This document shows positions 8,293 to 16,831 of a stretch of DNA of 44,887 nt, one piece after another (within the stretch, counting starts at the first letter, position 1; each line of letters opens with the position of its first letter). The stretch covers positions 1 through 44,887 of the forward strand of contig JAGWPW010000026.1 in the NCBI GenBank assembly GCA_028870315.1, in the 5' to 3' direction. The notes below the pieces were generated by a model. The model saw only the letters and a list, made by a program, of their open reading frames with translations, did no database searches and was not told where the DNA came from. The position numbers and the translations under genes were made by a program. The stretch is from Sphingomonadales bacterium (GTDB lineage Bacteria; Pseudomonadota; Alphaproteobacteria; Sphingomonadales; Sphingomonadaceae).

Positions 8293-9546
8293 TCAGACGC
8301 GCTCGATGATGATCGCCGGCGCCATCCCGCCCGCCGCGCACATGGTGATGAGCGCATAGCGGCCCTGTGTCCGCTCGAGCTCGTCGAGCGCGGTGCCGAT
8401 CAGCATCGGCCCCGTCGCCGCGATCGGATGACCGAGCGCGATCGACCCGCCATTGGGATTGACCTTCGCGCGATCGAGATCGAGATCGCGGATGAACTTC
8501 TCGGCGACGACGGCAAACGCCTCGTTGATCTCCCAGACGTCGATGTCCTCCTTCGAGAGGCCGGCCTTCGCCAGCACCTTCTTCGCCGCCGGCACCGGCG
8601 CGTTGAGCATCAGCGTCGGGCAGTCGCCGATCTCGGCCATGGCGACGATGCGCGCGCGCGGGCGCAAGCCGTGCTTCTCGGCGTAATCCTTCGAGGTCAG
8701 AAGGATCGCCGCCGCGCCATCGACCACGCCCGAGGAAATGCCGACATGGTGGATCGGCTCGATCCTTACCTCGGGATAGACCTTGTTGATGAGCTCGCCG
8801 AAGGTCTTGCCACCGGGCTCGGACGGCATGTCGCGGAACATGGCGAAGGCGGGCTTCAACTGCGCCAGCCCCTCGGCGGTGGTGTCGGGGCGCGGATATT
8901 CCTCATGGTCGAGAATGACGTTGCCGGCGTCGTCCTTCACCGTGATCACCGAACGCTTGAAGCGGCCCTGCCTGATCGCGACATCGGCGCGGCGCTGGCT
9001 CTCCACCCCGAACGCTTCCAGTTCGCCGCGCGAGATCCCCTCCATCGCCGCGATCGCATCGGCGCAGACCCCCTGGTTCGATTGCGGATGCTTTGCTTGG
9101 AGCCGCGGATTGCCCGTGCCCATGCCGCCGCCGCCAAGCCCGGCCTCGCGCATCTTCTGCCCGTAGTAGTTGGCGTAGGACAGCATTTCCGAGCCGCCGG
9201 CGACGACCACGTCATGCATCCCCGCCATGATCATCCCCGCGCCAAGATTGGTCGCGGTCAGCCCGCTGCCGCAGAAGCGGTTGAGCGTCACTCCGCCCGC
9301 CTTCACGTCATAGCCGGCATCGAGCGCGGCATTGCGCCCGATATCGCCCGCCTGGAGGCCCATCGCCGCCGACACGCCCCAGATCACGTCATCGACATCA
9401 GCGGTATTCAGATGGTTGCGATCGCGGATCGCGGCGAACACCGTGGCCGCCAGATGCTCGGGATGCATGGTGGACAGCGCCCCCTTGCCCATCTTGCCGA
9501 TGCTGCGCGGCGTGCGGACGGCGTCGATGATATAGGCTTCGGCCAC
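8293..9546 (-). CDS. Acetyl-CoA acetyltransferase / 3-ketoacyl-CoA thiolase
   Basis: 417 aa, full thiolase length. The nucleophile Cys92 is in NRFCGSGL. The NEAF motif, GHP His373 and CAAGGM Cys403 complete the catalytic set. Two positions differ from the commonest forms: GHPIAATG rather than GHPxGxSG, and CAAGGM rather than C-x-GGG, as seen in degradative fadA-like branches. It would cleave 3-ketoacyl-CoA with CoA, or run the reverse condensation, in the cytoplasm. A MarR gene lies downstream on the same strand, and a palindrome covering the SD region lies just upstream. Confidence 0.93.
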   Translation of the reverse strand: MAEAYIIDAVRTPRSIGKMGKGALSTMHPEHLAATVFAAIRDRNHLNTADVDDVIWGVSAAMGLQAGDIGRNAALDAGYDVKAGGVTLNRFCGSGLTATNLGAGMIMAGMHDVVVAGGSEMLSYANYYGQKMREAGLGGGGMGTGNPRLQAKHPQSNQGVCADAIAAMEGISRGELEAFGVESQRRADVAIRQGRFKRSVITVKDDAGNVILDHEEYPRPDTTAEGLAQLKPAFAMFRDMPSEPGGKTFGELINKVYPEVRIEPIHHVGISSGVVDGAAAILLTSKDYAEKHGLRPRARIVAMAEIGDCPTLMLNAPVPAAKKVLAKAGLSKEDIDVWEINEAFAVVAEKFIRDLDLDRAKVNPNGGSIALGHPIAATGPMLIGTALDELERTQGRYALITMCAAGGMAPAIIIERV

Positions 9547-9555
9547 GGGCAGGCT

Positions 9556-9573
9556 CCTTGAACGGGTTCAAGG
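9556..9573. promoter_or_regulatory. Palindrome overlapping the thiolase Shine-Dalgarno
   Basis: CCTTGAAC, two bases, GTTCAAGG: a perfect inverted repeat with 8-bp arms. On the minus strand the second arm runs into the AAGGAG ribosome-binding site 10 bases before the thiolase ATG. It could be an operator, or an RNA hairpin that limits ribosome access. Confidence 0.5.
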
Positions 9574-9740
9574 GCTAGATGGCGAGGGGTGGGGCGGTTT
9601 GCAATTGCCGCGCGCAGGGTGGCTATCGCCGCGGCGATTCCGGAAAGCGGGTTTCCCGGGGCCATGGCCCCCGCATTTCGCTTTCCCTCCCCGAAGCGCG
9701 AAGCATTGACGCGCCGCCTGCGCATCCGCAATCTCGCCCG

Positions 9741-11417
9741 ATGGGGAGCGAACCGGCCAAAGCGAGCGACAGCGCGAAAGCCGGCGCCTTTGCGCCGCTG
9801 GCCGAGCCGACCTTCCGGCGCATCTGGATTTCCAGCCTTTTCTCCAATTTCGGCCAGCTCATTCTCGGTGTCGGCGCGGCCTGGGAGATGACGCGGATGA
9901 CGCATGGCGCGCCCGGCATGGTGGCGCTGGTGCAGAGCGCGCTGATGCTGCCCTCGATGCTGGTGGCGGTGCCGGCGGGGGCGTTGGCGGACATGTTCGA
10001 CCGGCGGCGGATCGCCTTGACCGGGCTGGGCTTTGCCGCGCTGTCGGGGGCGGTGCTGACCGTGCTGGCGTCGCTGGCGCTGGTGACGCCCTGGGTGCTG
10101 CTGGGCTTTGTGGTGCTGATCGGCGGCGGGGTGGCGCTGTACAGCCCTTCGTGGCAGGCTTCGATCGGCGAGCAGGTATCGGACGCGCATCTCCCCGCGG
10201 CGATCAGCCTGGGTTCGATCAGCTATAATGTCGCGCGCAGTTTCGGGCCGGCGCTGGGCGGGGTGATCGTGATGGCGGCGGGCGCGAAGGTCGCCTTCGG
10301 GATCAATGCGGTCTTTTATCTGCCTTTGTGGATTGCCTTTTTCTTCTGGAGGCGGCGGCATGCGCCCTCGCGGCTGCCGCCCGAGCGGATCGCGCGGGCG
10401 ATCATCTCGGGGGCGCGTTATGCGCGGCATTCGCCGCCGATCCGCACCGTGCTGCTGCGCGCGCTCGCCTTTGGCCTCGCCAGCGCCACCTATACCGCGC
10501 TGGGCCCGCTGATCGCCAAGACGCTGCTGCATGGCGATGCCGCGACCTATGGCGTGCTGCTCGGCGCGACCGGGATCGGCGCGGTGTCGGGCGCGGTTTA
10601 CCTCACGAAGATGCGTCGCCTTATGTCGAACGAGGCGCTGGTGCGCATCTTCGTCTGCCTGACCGCGGGCTCGCTGCTGACGCTTTCGGTCAGCCGTTCG
10701 GTGTGGATTTCGGGGCTGGCGTTCTTCGTCATCGGCATCTCCAACATGCAGTGCGCATCGCTGTTCAACATCGGCGTGCAACTGACCGCGCCGCGCTGGG
10801 TGACGGCGCGCGCGCTTTCGCTCTACTCCTCGTTCCTCACCGGCGGCATCGCGATCGGCGCGTGGTTCTGGGGGACGATCGCGACGCATTTCGGGGTCGC
10901 GGTGGCGCTCGCCGCCTCGGGCTGCGTGGTGGCGGGCACCGCGCTGCTCGGGCTGGTGCTGCCGCTGCCGCGCGAGGAGGAGATCGATACCGATGCGGTG
11001 CACTTCGGGCGCGAACCCGAGGTCGAGCTGGCGTTGACCATGCGTTCCGGCCCGGTGGTGATCGAGGTCGAATATGACGTCGATCCGGCACAGGCGCGCG
11101 CCTTTTACGAGGCGGCGCAGCGCTTGCAGAAGCTGCGCCATCGCAACGGCGGCTTCGACTGGTCGCTGGCGCGCGATATCGCCGATCCCGCGCTGTGGAT
11201 CGAGCGCTGGCACTGCCCGACGTGGGGCGATTATCTGCGGATGCGCGATCGCTATACGCAGGGCGATCTCGACATCCAGGCGCTGGCCAACGGCTTCGAT
11301 CGCGTCGGACCGGGGCGCAAGGTGCGACGCTGGCTTGAGCGGCCCTATGGCTCGGTGCGGTGGAAGGCCGAGACGCCCGATCCGAAGACCGCGCCGGTGG
11401 GCTTTTTGGGGCCGTGA
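9741..11417 (+). CDS. MFS transporter of the MFS_3 type with C-terminal cytosolic domain
   Basis: 558 aa from the ATG at 9741 (MGSEPAKASDS); the open frame continues upstream in unlikely Arg-rich sequence. About 12 hydrophobic segments span residues 25-415, with the MFS loop motif LADMFDRRRIALTG after the second segment. The last 130 residues (from EEEIDTDAV) are soluble and contain an antibiotic-monooxygenase-like ferredoxin-like fold, as in the PF05977 'transmembrane secretion effector' family, whose full length is near 520 aa. Members resemble enterobactin exporter EntS and export small molecules. It is divergent from the thiolase. Substrate unknown. Confidence 0.85.
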   Translation: MGSEPAKASDSAKAGAFAPLAEPTFRRIWISSLFSNFGQLILGVGAAWEMTRMTHGAPGMVALVQSALMLPSMLVAVPAGALADMFDRRRIALTGLGFAALSGAVLTVLASLALVTPWVLLGFVVLIGGGVALYSPSWQASIGEQVSDAHLPAAISLGSISYNVARSFGPALGGVIVMAAGAKVAFGINAVFYLPLWIAFFFWRRRHAPSRLPPERIARAIISGARYARHSPPIRTVLLRALAFGLASATYTALGPLIAKTLLHGDAATYGVLLGATGIGAVSGAVYLTKMRRLMSNEALVRIFVCLTAGSLLTLSVSRSVWISGLAFFVIGISNMQCASLFNIGVQLTAPRWVTARALSLYSSFLTGGIAIGAWFWGTIATHFGVAVALAASGCVVAGTALLGLVLPLPREEEIDTDAVHFGREPEVELALTMRSGPVVIEVEYDVDPAQARAFYEAAQRLQKLRHRNGGFDWSLARDIADPALWIERWHCPTWGDYLRMRDRYTQGDLDIQALANGFDRVGPGRKVRRWLERPYGSVRWKAETPDPKTAPVGFLGP

Positions 11418-11500
11418 TCGCGGCGCGATGATCGCGGCGGCGGTTGCCATGCCGCGCGCTGTCTGACCACATGCGCGGCCATCGAAAAGGGGAGAAAGCC

Positions 11501-12544
11501 ATGGCCGCGCGGCAGACATACAAGGTCATCCAATGGGCGACGGGCAATGTCGGCAGCCGCGCGCTGAAGAAGGTGATCGAGCATCCCGATTGCGAACTCG
11601 TCGGGCTGTGGGTCAGTTCGCAAGCCAAGGAGGGCCGGGACGCGGGCGCGCTTTGCGGCTTGCCCGACACCGGGATCAGGGCGACGCGCGATGCGGCCGC
11701 GCTGATCGCGACGCCGGCCGATGTCGTGCTCTACATGCGCCAGGGCACCGATTTCGACGAGCTTTGCGCGATCCTCGCCTCGGGCAAGAACGTGGTGACG
11801 ACACGCGGTGACTTCCACCATCCGCGCACGATGGACGCAGCCGTGCGCGCGAGGATCGAGGCCGCCTGCGCCAAAGGCAACAGCTCGATCTATTCGACCG
11901 GCTCCAGCCCCGGCTTCATCACCGAGGCGCTGGCGATCCCGCTGTTGTCGCTGGCGCGCGAGCACGCCTGCGTGACCATCGACGAATATGCCGACATGAC
12001 CAGCCGCGATTCGCCCGACATGATCTTCAACATCATGGGCTTCGGGGTGCCGATGGGCGAATTCGACCAGCGCAAGGTCGAATATGTGAAGCATGATTTC
12101 GCCGCCTCGCTCGGCCAGCTCGCCGATGCGATCGGGCTGCCTTGCGAGGAGTTCGTGGCGAAGGGCGAGATGGCGGCGGCGCGCAATGACAAGCAGATTG
12201 CCGCCGGGCTCATCGCGAAGGGGACGGTGGGTGCGATGCGCATCACCATCGAGGGGCTGCACAAGGGCAAGCCCGTGCTGCGCTTCCGCGCCAACTGGTA
12301 TTGCACCGATGACATCGCCGAGGACTGGGGGCTGCGCGCCTCGGGCTGGAAGGTGCGCACCGAAGGCGACACGCCGGTCGAGGTCAACATCACCTTCCCG
12401 GTGAGCGAGGAGGATTATCCGCGCTTCACCCCCGGGCTGACCGCACACCGGCCGATCAACGCCATTCCGATGGTGGTCGCAGCGCCGCCGGGGATCAGGA
12501 CGACGGTCGATATGGCGCAGGTGATCCCGGTTTTCGGCGGCTGA
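11501..12544 (+). CDS. DapB-like NAD(P)-dependent oxidoreductase
   Basis: 347 aa from MAARQTYKVIQWATGNVG, preceded by an AAGGGGAGA ribosome-binding site. The glycine-rich IQWATGNVGSRALK opens a Rossmann fold like dihydrodipicolinate reductase. A TGSSPGFITEAL loop and TIDEYADM follow, typical of the '2,4-diaminopentanoate dehydrogenase-like' group often found in terpenoid or steroid acid clusters. It stands alone between the MFS gene (83 bp upstream) and the convergent citE-like gene. Specific substrate unknown; lysine-biosynthesis DapB is unlikely because the length and motifs differ. Confidence 0.85.
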   Translation: MAARQTYKVIQWATGNVGSRALKKVIEHPDCELVGLWVSSQAKEGRDAGALCGLPDTGIRATRDAAALIATPADVVLYMRQGTDFDELCAILASGKNVVTTRGDFHHPRTMDAAVRARIEAACAKGNSSIYSTGSSPGFITEALAIPLLSLAREHACVTIDEYADMTSRDSPDMIFNIMGFGVPMGEFDQRKVEYVKHDFAASLGQLADAIGLPCEEFVAKGEMAAARNDKQIAAGLIAKGTVGAMRITIEGLHKGKPVLRFRANWYCTDDIAEDWGLRASGWKVRTEGDTPVEVNITFPVSEEDYPRFTPGLTAHRPINAIPMVVAAPPGIRTTVDMAQVIPVFGG

Positions 12545-12569
12545 CATCTGCGCCCGGTCGGGGCGATGG

Positions 12570-13424
12570 TCAGAGGCGTCCGGCGATCGCCAGCAGTCTG
12601 CGCGCATCCTCCAGATGCAGAAGTTCGGCCATCGTGCCCTCGACCCGGATCGCGCCCTTGCCGGCGTTCTCGGGCTGGGCGAAGGCGTCGATGATCGCGC
12701 GCGCGCGGCGCAGTTCCTCCTCGCCGGGAGAGAACACCGCGTTGGTCGGCGCGATCTGGTCGGGATGGATCAGCGACTTGCCGTCGAAGCCGAACAGCCG
12801 GCCCTGCCCGGCCTCCTCGGTGAAGGCGGCAGAATCGCGAAATTCGTTGCACACGCCGTCGAGGATGACCAGCCCATGCGCCCGCGCCGCGCAGACCGCG
12901 AGGCTGAGCAGCGGCAGGAACGGCACGCGTCCGGGGAGCAGCCGCGCGCGCATTTCCTTGGCCAGGTCATTGGTTCCCATCACCCACAGCGACAGCCGCG
13001 TGCTTGATGCCATCGCGGCGATGGCTTCGAGCCGGGCGATCGCGCCGCAGGTCTCGATCATCGCCCACAGCTGCATCTGCGCGGCGCCGAGCGCTGCATC
13101 GTAGCGCGCCACGTCCCCGGCCGAGGAGACCTTGGGAACCAGCACCGCATCGACCGGCGCGGTCGCGATCGCCGCGAGATCGGCCGCGCCCCAGCGCGTA
13201 TCGAGCCCGTTGACGCGGATCGCCACCTCGCGCGCGCCGAAGCCGCCCTCGCGCACCGCGGCGATCGCGCCGGCGCGGGCTTCCTCCTTCGCCTCGGGCG
13301 CGACCGCATCCTCAAGATCGAGGATGATGATGTCCGCCGGCAGCGTGCGCGCCCTGGCGATAGCCCGGGCATTCGAGGCGGGCAGGAACAGCGCGCTGCG
13401 GCGCGGTCGGTCGGGGGCGATCAT
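12570..13424 (-). CDS. CitE-like HpcH/HpaI aldolase/citrate lyase family protein
   Basis: 284 aa. Family hallmarks are RSALFLPASNARAIARA at the N terminus, IILDLEDAVAP with acidic metal ligands, REVAIRVNG with the CoA/substrate Arg, LVPKVSS, and MIETCGAI with the second metal ligand Glu. The lid region GFDGKSLIHPDQI is intact. Such enzymes cleave malyl-, citramalyl- or 3-hydroxy-3-methylglutaryl-type CoA esters with Mg2+. The start overlaps the tetR stop by 4 bp (ATGA), so it is translationally coupled to the regulator. The exact CoA substrate cannot be read from the sequence. Confidence 0.9.
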   Translation of the reverse strand: MIAPDRPRRSALFLPASNARAIARARTLPADIIILDLEDAVAPEAKEEARAGAIAAVREGGFGAREVAIRVNGLDTRWGAADLAAIATAPVDAVLVPKVSSAGDVARYDAALGAAQMQLWAMIETCGAIARLEAIAAMASSTRLSLWVMGTNDLAKEMRARLLPGRVPFLPLLSLAVCAARAHGLVILDGVCNEFRDSAAFTEEAGQGRLFGFDGKSLIHPDQIAPTNAVFSPGEEELRRARAIIDAFAQPENAGKGAIRVEGTMAELLHLEDARRLLAIAGRL

Positions 13425-14068
13425 GGGCGGGGAAGGGCTCCGGCTAGAAACAGGCGAACGGCGTAGCGGATGCGGTCCTCGATTTCCTCGGGCGCATGGA
13501 TCATGCCGGCGACGATCAGCCGCACCGGGCCGCCGACGACCATGCTGGTGAAGACATTGGCGGCCATCATCGGCCGGTCGATCGCCAGCCGCCCGGCCGC
13601 GGTCTCGGCCTTCAGCCAGTCGGCGAGGAAGCGGATCACCGGCAGGGCGCCGAGTTCGAAGGACAGCGTGAAGATATCGGGAAAGCGATAGCTTTCGGTG
13701 TTGATGATCCGTTGCAGCTTCAGCCCGGTCGGGGTCGAGATCGGATCGACGCGCAGATGGGCGATATTGACTAGGGTCTGCTCGGCATCGGGCACCACCG
13801 CGGCCGCCATGCGCTCCGGCGTCACCGCGAGCAGTTCGATCGCCCGGCGCACCGCGGCGCGAAACAGCGCCACCTTCTCGGGATAGCGCGCATAGACGGT
13901 GCGCTTGGTCATGTTGACCGAGCCGGCGATCGCCTCGACCGTCGCGAGCTCGAAACCGCGGTCGAGAAAATGATCGAGCGCGGCATCGAGCAGCTCGGCA
14001 TGGCGGGCCTGGGCCTGCGCGCGCGTCGGGCGGCCCGCGCGGGGGCGTTGGGTGGCGATGGCGTCCAT
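13421..14068 (-). CDS. TetR/AcrR family transcriptional regulator
   Basis: 215 aa. The N-terminal helix-turn-helix is typical: ELLDAALDHFLDRGFELATVEAIAGSVNMTKRTVYARYPEKVALF at residues 24-70. The rest is an all-helical ligand domain with a TetR_C-like end. It is transcribed divergently from the first LuxE-type gene (151-bp gap) and coupled to the citE-like gene by an ATGA overlap. It is the best candidate regulator of both the lyase and the acyl-reductase genes; this is inferred from position. Confidence 0.9.
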   Translation of the reverse strand: MDAIATQRPRAGRPTRAQAQARHAELLDAALDHFLDRGFELATVEAIAGSVNMTKRTVYARYPEKVALFRAAVRRAIELLAVTPERMAAAVVPDAEQTLVNIAHLRVDPISTPTGLKLQRIINTESYRFPDIFTLSFELGALPVIRFLADWLKAETAAGRLAIDRPMMAANVFTSMVVGGPVRLIVAGMIHAPEEIEDRIRYAVRLFLAGALPRP

Positions 14069-14219
14069 GGCGAGTGTCCTAACAAGAATCGGCTTGCATG
14101 ACAGCGGGGAAAAGCAGACAAAGAAACGCGCGAGTATGCATTATTGGACGCGCATGGCCGGGATCGGGCCATTGGCCCCGTCGCAACCCGGTCCGGAACA
14201 GCAGCAGGGAGACAAAAGC

Positions 14220-15584
14220 ATGGGCGCAGCCGCCGACAGCCTTACCGCCCATGTCGATCGGGGTGGCGGCTACGACATCCCCCATGCGCAGATCCGCGAC
14301 ATCCAGATCGCGGCGATCGCCGAGCGCTTCGCGGAGCGCCGCCAGCGCATCCGCCTGCTCGCGCATCGCGCCGATGAGGCCGGGATCACCGACGTTCGCG
14401 AGCTTGCCGAGGCGGTGCCGCTGCTGTTTCCGCACACCGCCTACAAGAGCTATCCCGAAAGCTTCCTGTCCGAACAGCGCTGGGACCGGCTTGGCAAGTG
14501 GCTGGGCACGGTCTCGCCCTATCCGATCGCGCCGCATGCCGAACTGACGAAGCACGGCCCGATCGCCGGCATCGACGACTGGATCGAACGGCTGGAAGCG
14601 GCGGGCCATTACGTGTCCTGTTCGAGCGGGACCACCGGCAAATCGGCGATGCTGATCGGCTCGGCGGCCGACATGGACTTCGCCGGGCGCGAGGCGGTGC
14701 TCGCCTGCGCGTGGGGCGCCAATGTCGCGCCGGCGCAGGACCGGCTGGTCTTCGGCCTGGCGCCGATCGCGCAGGTGCCGCGCAACCACGCGGTCGGCTC
14801 GGCGCTCAAGGAGGCGTTCAGCCTGCCCGGTCGCGAGCGTTTTTCCTATCCGGTGCCGCCGATCACCATCGGCTCGATCACCGGCATGGTCGCGATGCGC
14901 CGCAAGATCGCCGACGCCACCGCATCGCCCGCCGAGATCGCCGAATATGAGGCGGTCTCGGCCGCGCGCGCGGCGGCGATGGACGCCGCGGTCGGGATCA
15001 GCGCCCGCGCGGTGATCGAGGCGCGGCACGAGAAGCTCTATGTCTCGGGGATGTGGGCGGCGCTGTACCAGGTCGCCGCGGCGGTGCGCGCGCTCGGCTA
15101 TTCGGGTGCCGACTTCCATCCCGAGAACACCTGCTACATCGGCGGCGGGCTCAAGGGCGCGCAACTGCCGCCCGATTACCGCAGCTTCGTGTTCGAGACC
15201 TTCAATATCGCGCCCGGGCGCGTCTATCAGATGTACGGCATGCAGGAGATCATCTCGAGCATGCCGCGCTGCCAGAAGGGCGGGCGCTATCACCTGCCCC
15301 CCTGGCTGGTGCCGCTGGTGCTGAACGAGGCCGGCGACGCGCTCGCCGGCCCGCATCGCGGCGAGATCGAAGGCCGCGCCGCCTTCTTCGATCTCGCGCT
15401 CGACGGGCGCTGGGGCGGGGTGATCTCGGGCGACAAGGTGGCGATCAGCTTCGACCCCTGCGCCTGCGGCACTGCCGGCCCCAGCGTGCGCGATGATATC
15501 GCGCGCTATTCCGAACTGACCGCGGGCGACGACAAGATCGCCTGCTCGGGGACAGTGGATGCCTATGTGCGCGGGGTGGTTTGA
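14220..15584 (+). CDS. LuxE-type acyl-protein synthetase (paralogue 1)
   Basis: 454 aa from MGAAADSLTAHV, with a GGGAG ribosome-binding site 7 bases upstream. ATP/AMP-site motif SSGTTGKSAM lies at residues 135-144, and LFPHTAYKSYPESFL at about 70. A cysteine 13th from the C terminus (Cys442, KIACSGTVDAYVRG) matches the position of the acyl-accepting Cys364 in the C-terminal arm of Vibrio LuxE. It also has a conserved PCACG segment. In the lux system LuxE makes acyl-AMP, takes the acyl group on that Cys and passes it to LuxC. A close paralogue lies 1.56 kb downstream, beside a LuxC homologue. No luciferase genes are present. Confidence 0.85.
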   Translation: MGAAADSLTAHVDRGGGYDIPHAQIRDIQIAAIAERFAERRQRIRLLAHRADEAGITDVRELAEAVPLLFPHTAYKSYPESFLSEQRWDRLGKWLGTVSPYPIAPHAELTKHGPIAGIDDWIERLEAAGHYVSCSSGTTGKSAMLIGSAADMDFAGREAVLACAWGANVAPAQDRLVFGLAPIAQVPRNHAVGSALKEAFSLPGRERFSYPVPPITIGSITGMVAMRRKIADATASPAEIAEYEAVSAARAAAMDAAVGISARAVIEARHEKLYVSGMWAALYQVAAAVRALGYSGADFHPENTCYIGGGLKGAQLPPDYRSFVFETFNIAPGRVYQMYGMQEIISSMPRCQKGGRYHLPPWLVPLVLNEAGDALAGPHRGEIEGRAAFFDLALDGRWGGVISGDKVAISFDPCACGTAGPSVRDDIARYSELTAGDDKIACSGTVDAYVRGVV

Positions 15585-15586
15585 GG

Positions 15587-15699
15587 GGATTACGGCGGGA
15601 TTACGGGATTACGGTGACACTCGGGATTACGGTGACACTGGGATTACGGTGACACTGCATTTAATTGACGGATTACGGTGACACTGCGTTTAATTGACG
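15587..15699. repeat. REP-like direct repeats (GGGATTACGGTGACACT units)
   Basis: Two short units, GGATTACGG at about 15587 and 15598, precede three full 17-base units at 15605-15621, 15623-15639 and 15640-15656, and a 16-base unit at 15670-15685. The last two are each followed by a 14-base tail, GC[A/G]TTTAATTGACG. The array begins 3 bp after the stop of the first luxE-like gene and leads into a REP-transposase remnant. Confidence 0.85.
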
Positions 15700-15728
15700 G
15701 CGGGCTTCGCGCATGAGAAGCTGCGGCC

Positions 15729-15814
15729 ATGGCGCGACTGGCTCGCACCACTATGTAATTCCCGGCATCCCCCACCATGTGGCGCAGCGTGGCAATGGGC
15801 GGCAACAGGGATAA
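15729..15814 (+). pseudogene. Remnant of a REP-associated tyrosine (Y1) transposase, N-terminus only
   Basis: Reading frame 1 from the ATG gives MARLAR then a stop at 15756. The +2 frame from 15755 continues as VIPGIPHHVAQRGNGRQQ, the conserved opening of REP-associated tyrosine transposases with the HH-x-x-QRGN metal-binding segment, then stops. So about 28 codons of the N terminus survive with one frameshift, and the catalytic Tyr part is absent. The flanking repeats are the expected substrate type. Confidence 0.75.
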
Positions 15815-15834
15815 GTGCAGCGTCAGCATAATCC

Positions 15835-15848
15835 GTCACCGTAATCCC
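15835..15848 (-). repeat. Inverted copy of the REP-like unit
   Basis: GTCACCGTAATCCC on the plus strand is the reverse complement of the unit in the 15.6-kb array. The two orientations bracket the transposase remnant. The copy overlaps the 3' end of the DUF1398 gene and supplies its stop codon. Confidence 0.8.
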
Positions 15849-16282
15849 AACCTCAAATCTGTGGCATGGGTGCTGACGGCGGACAGCGGGAACATCTCGA
15901 CATGGGTCTCGGCCGTGCGGCCATAATAGACAACACGGCGATCGGGAAATGAGACGAGATAGCCCGCGCAGCCTGCGGCCTTCACCCGCTCGCAGAAAGC
16001 GGCGTAGCTGTAGTCAGGAGCGTTGGCCTGCGCCCACCGTATGAGAGCCTGCACGGCGGCAGCGTCGAACACGGCGGCGACTGAGCCGGAATGATGGGGC
16101 ATGTCGAGGTCGGCACAATCGCCGTCGTGCAGGTAATAGGTTTGGCTGTTCCGGAGATAATCGACGGCGTAGCCGTCGAAGCCCGCAGAGATAAGCTTGC
16201 CGATGATTTCAGGAAAACTCAGACTCCCGTCGTGCGCACCGTCGAGGCACATTTTGGCAATGTCTGTCCGTTCCGCGTCCAT
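15836..16282 (-). CDS. DUF1398 family protein (E. coli YbcV-like)
   Basis: 148 aa, ATG at 16282 with AAAGGAA 7 bases upstream. The DUF1398 pattern is visible: SFPEIIGKLISAGFDGYAVDYLR, then TYYLHDG near residue 50, and FCERVKAAGCAGYLVSFPDRRVVYYGRTAETHVEMFP at the end. The family is cytoplasmic, of unknown function, and about 130 residues long. The last residues (LGLR) and the TGA are encoded by a REP-like repeat, so the natural C terminus was probably replaced. It lies 42 bp downstream of a MarR gene on the same strand and is likely its regulatory target. Confidence 0.8.
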   Translation of the reverse strand: MDAERTDIAKMCLDGAHDGSLSFPEIIGKLISAGFDGYAVDYLRNSQTYYLHDGDCADLDMPHHSGSVAAVFDAAAVQALIRWAQANAPDYSYAAFCERVKAAGCAGYLVSFPDRRVVYYGRTAETHVEMFPLSAVSTHATDLRLGLR

Positions 16283-16324
16283 GCGCAGTTCCTTTCGCCA
16301 GAGATGATTTCGAGGGGTCGGAGC

Positions 16325-16777
16325 CTAATCGACGGGCATGGTCGATAACCCGTGCCTGTCGATCAGCACTTGCAAGATGCCGCGGAGATGGCCCTGCTCC
16401 TGATTGCTCAGAACAGCAAAAAACGCTGCATCATTATTGTCGGCCAACCTCGCAAGGACCGGAACCTTCCTTGCACCCGCCGAAGACAGGCTGAGGCTGT
16501 GGCCGCGTTTGTCGTCCGGGTTGCCGGTACGTTCAATCAGGCCCTTTTTCGCCAGTCGTTCGGCCAGCTTGCTGATCGCTCCCTTGGTCATGCCCATCTT
16601 CAAGGCCAGGGCAGAGGGTGAAATCCCGTCGCTGCCATAGAGCGAGCGCAGCATGGCCCATTCCGCGACGGTCACGCCGTCGCCCGCCACTTTCCCCGCG
16701 AACTCCTGCGATACGGCGTTTGACACCATGCGCAGCAGATAGCCTGTATGGGCATTAAGGTCAGAGACAGCGGCCAT
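16325..16777 (-). CDS. MarR family transcriptional regulator
   Basis: 150 aa from MAAVSDLNAHTGYLLRM. This start has GGAG 6 bases upstream; the longer frame to 16831 would run through a palindromic operator and is rejected. Winged-helix motifs: VTVAEWAMLRSLYG, SPSALALKMGMTKGAISKLAERLAKKGLIERT, and the wing DDKRGHSLSLSSAG. It forms a two-gene unit with DUF1398 inside the insertion between the two luxE-like genes. Gene order and a nearby palindrome suggest autoregulation. Lower GC and different codon use from its neighbours suggest it arrived with the insertion. Confidence 0.88.
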   Translation of the reverse strand: MAAVSDLNAHTGYLLRMVSNAVSQEFAGKVAGDGVTVAEWAMLRSLYGSDGISPSALALKMGMTKGAISKLAERLAKKGLIERTGNPDDKRGHSLSLSSAGARKVPVLARLADNNDAAFFAVLSNQEQGHLRGILQVLIDRHGLSTMPVD

Positions 16778-16793
16778 TAACCACTCCGGTTCG

Positions 16794-16831
16794 TTAACCA
16801 GGAAACTACCGCGAATATGTTTCCTAGTCAA
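16794..16831. promoter_or_regulatory. Imperfect inverted repeat, probable MarR operator
   Basis: Arms TTAACCAGGAAAC (16794-16806) and GTTTCCTAGTCAA (16819-16831) match at 11 of 13 positions, separated by 12 bases. The site lies 17-54 bases upstream of the marR start, spanning the expected promoter. Confidence 0.65.

Noticed and set aside
12545..12569. Bidirectional terminator between the DapB-like and citE-like genes
   Set aside because: Only a 5-bp stem and no T-run on either strand.
15587..15699. Direct repeats as a CRISPR array
   Set aside because: Units are almost contiguous with no unique spacers of regular length and no cas genes.
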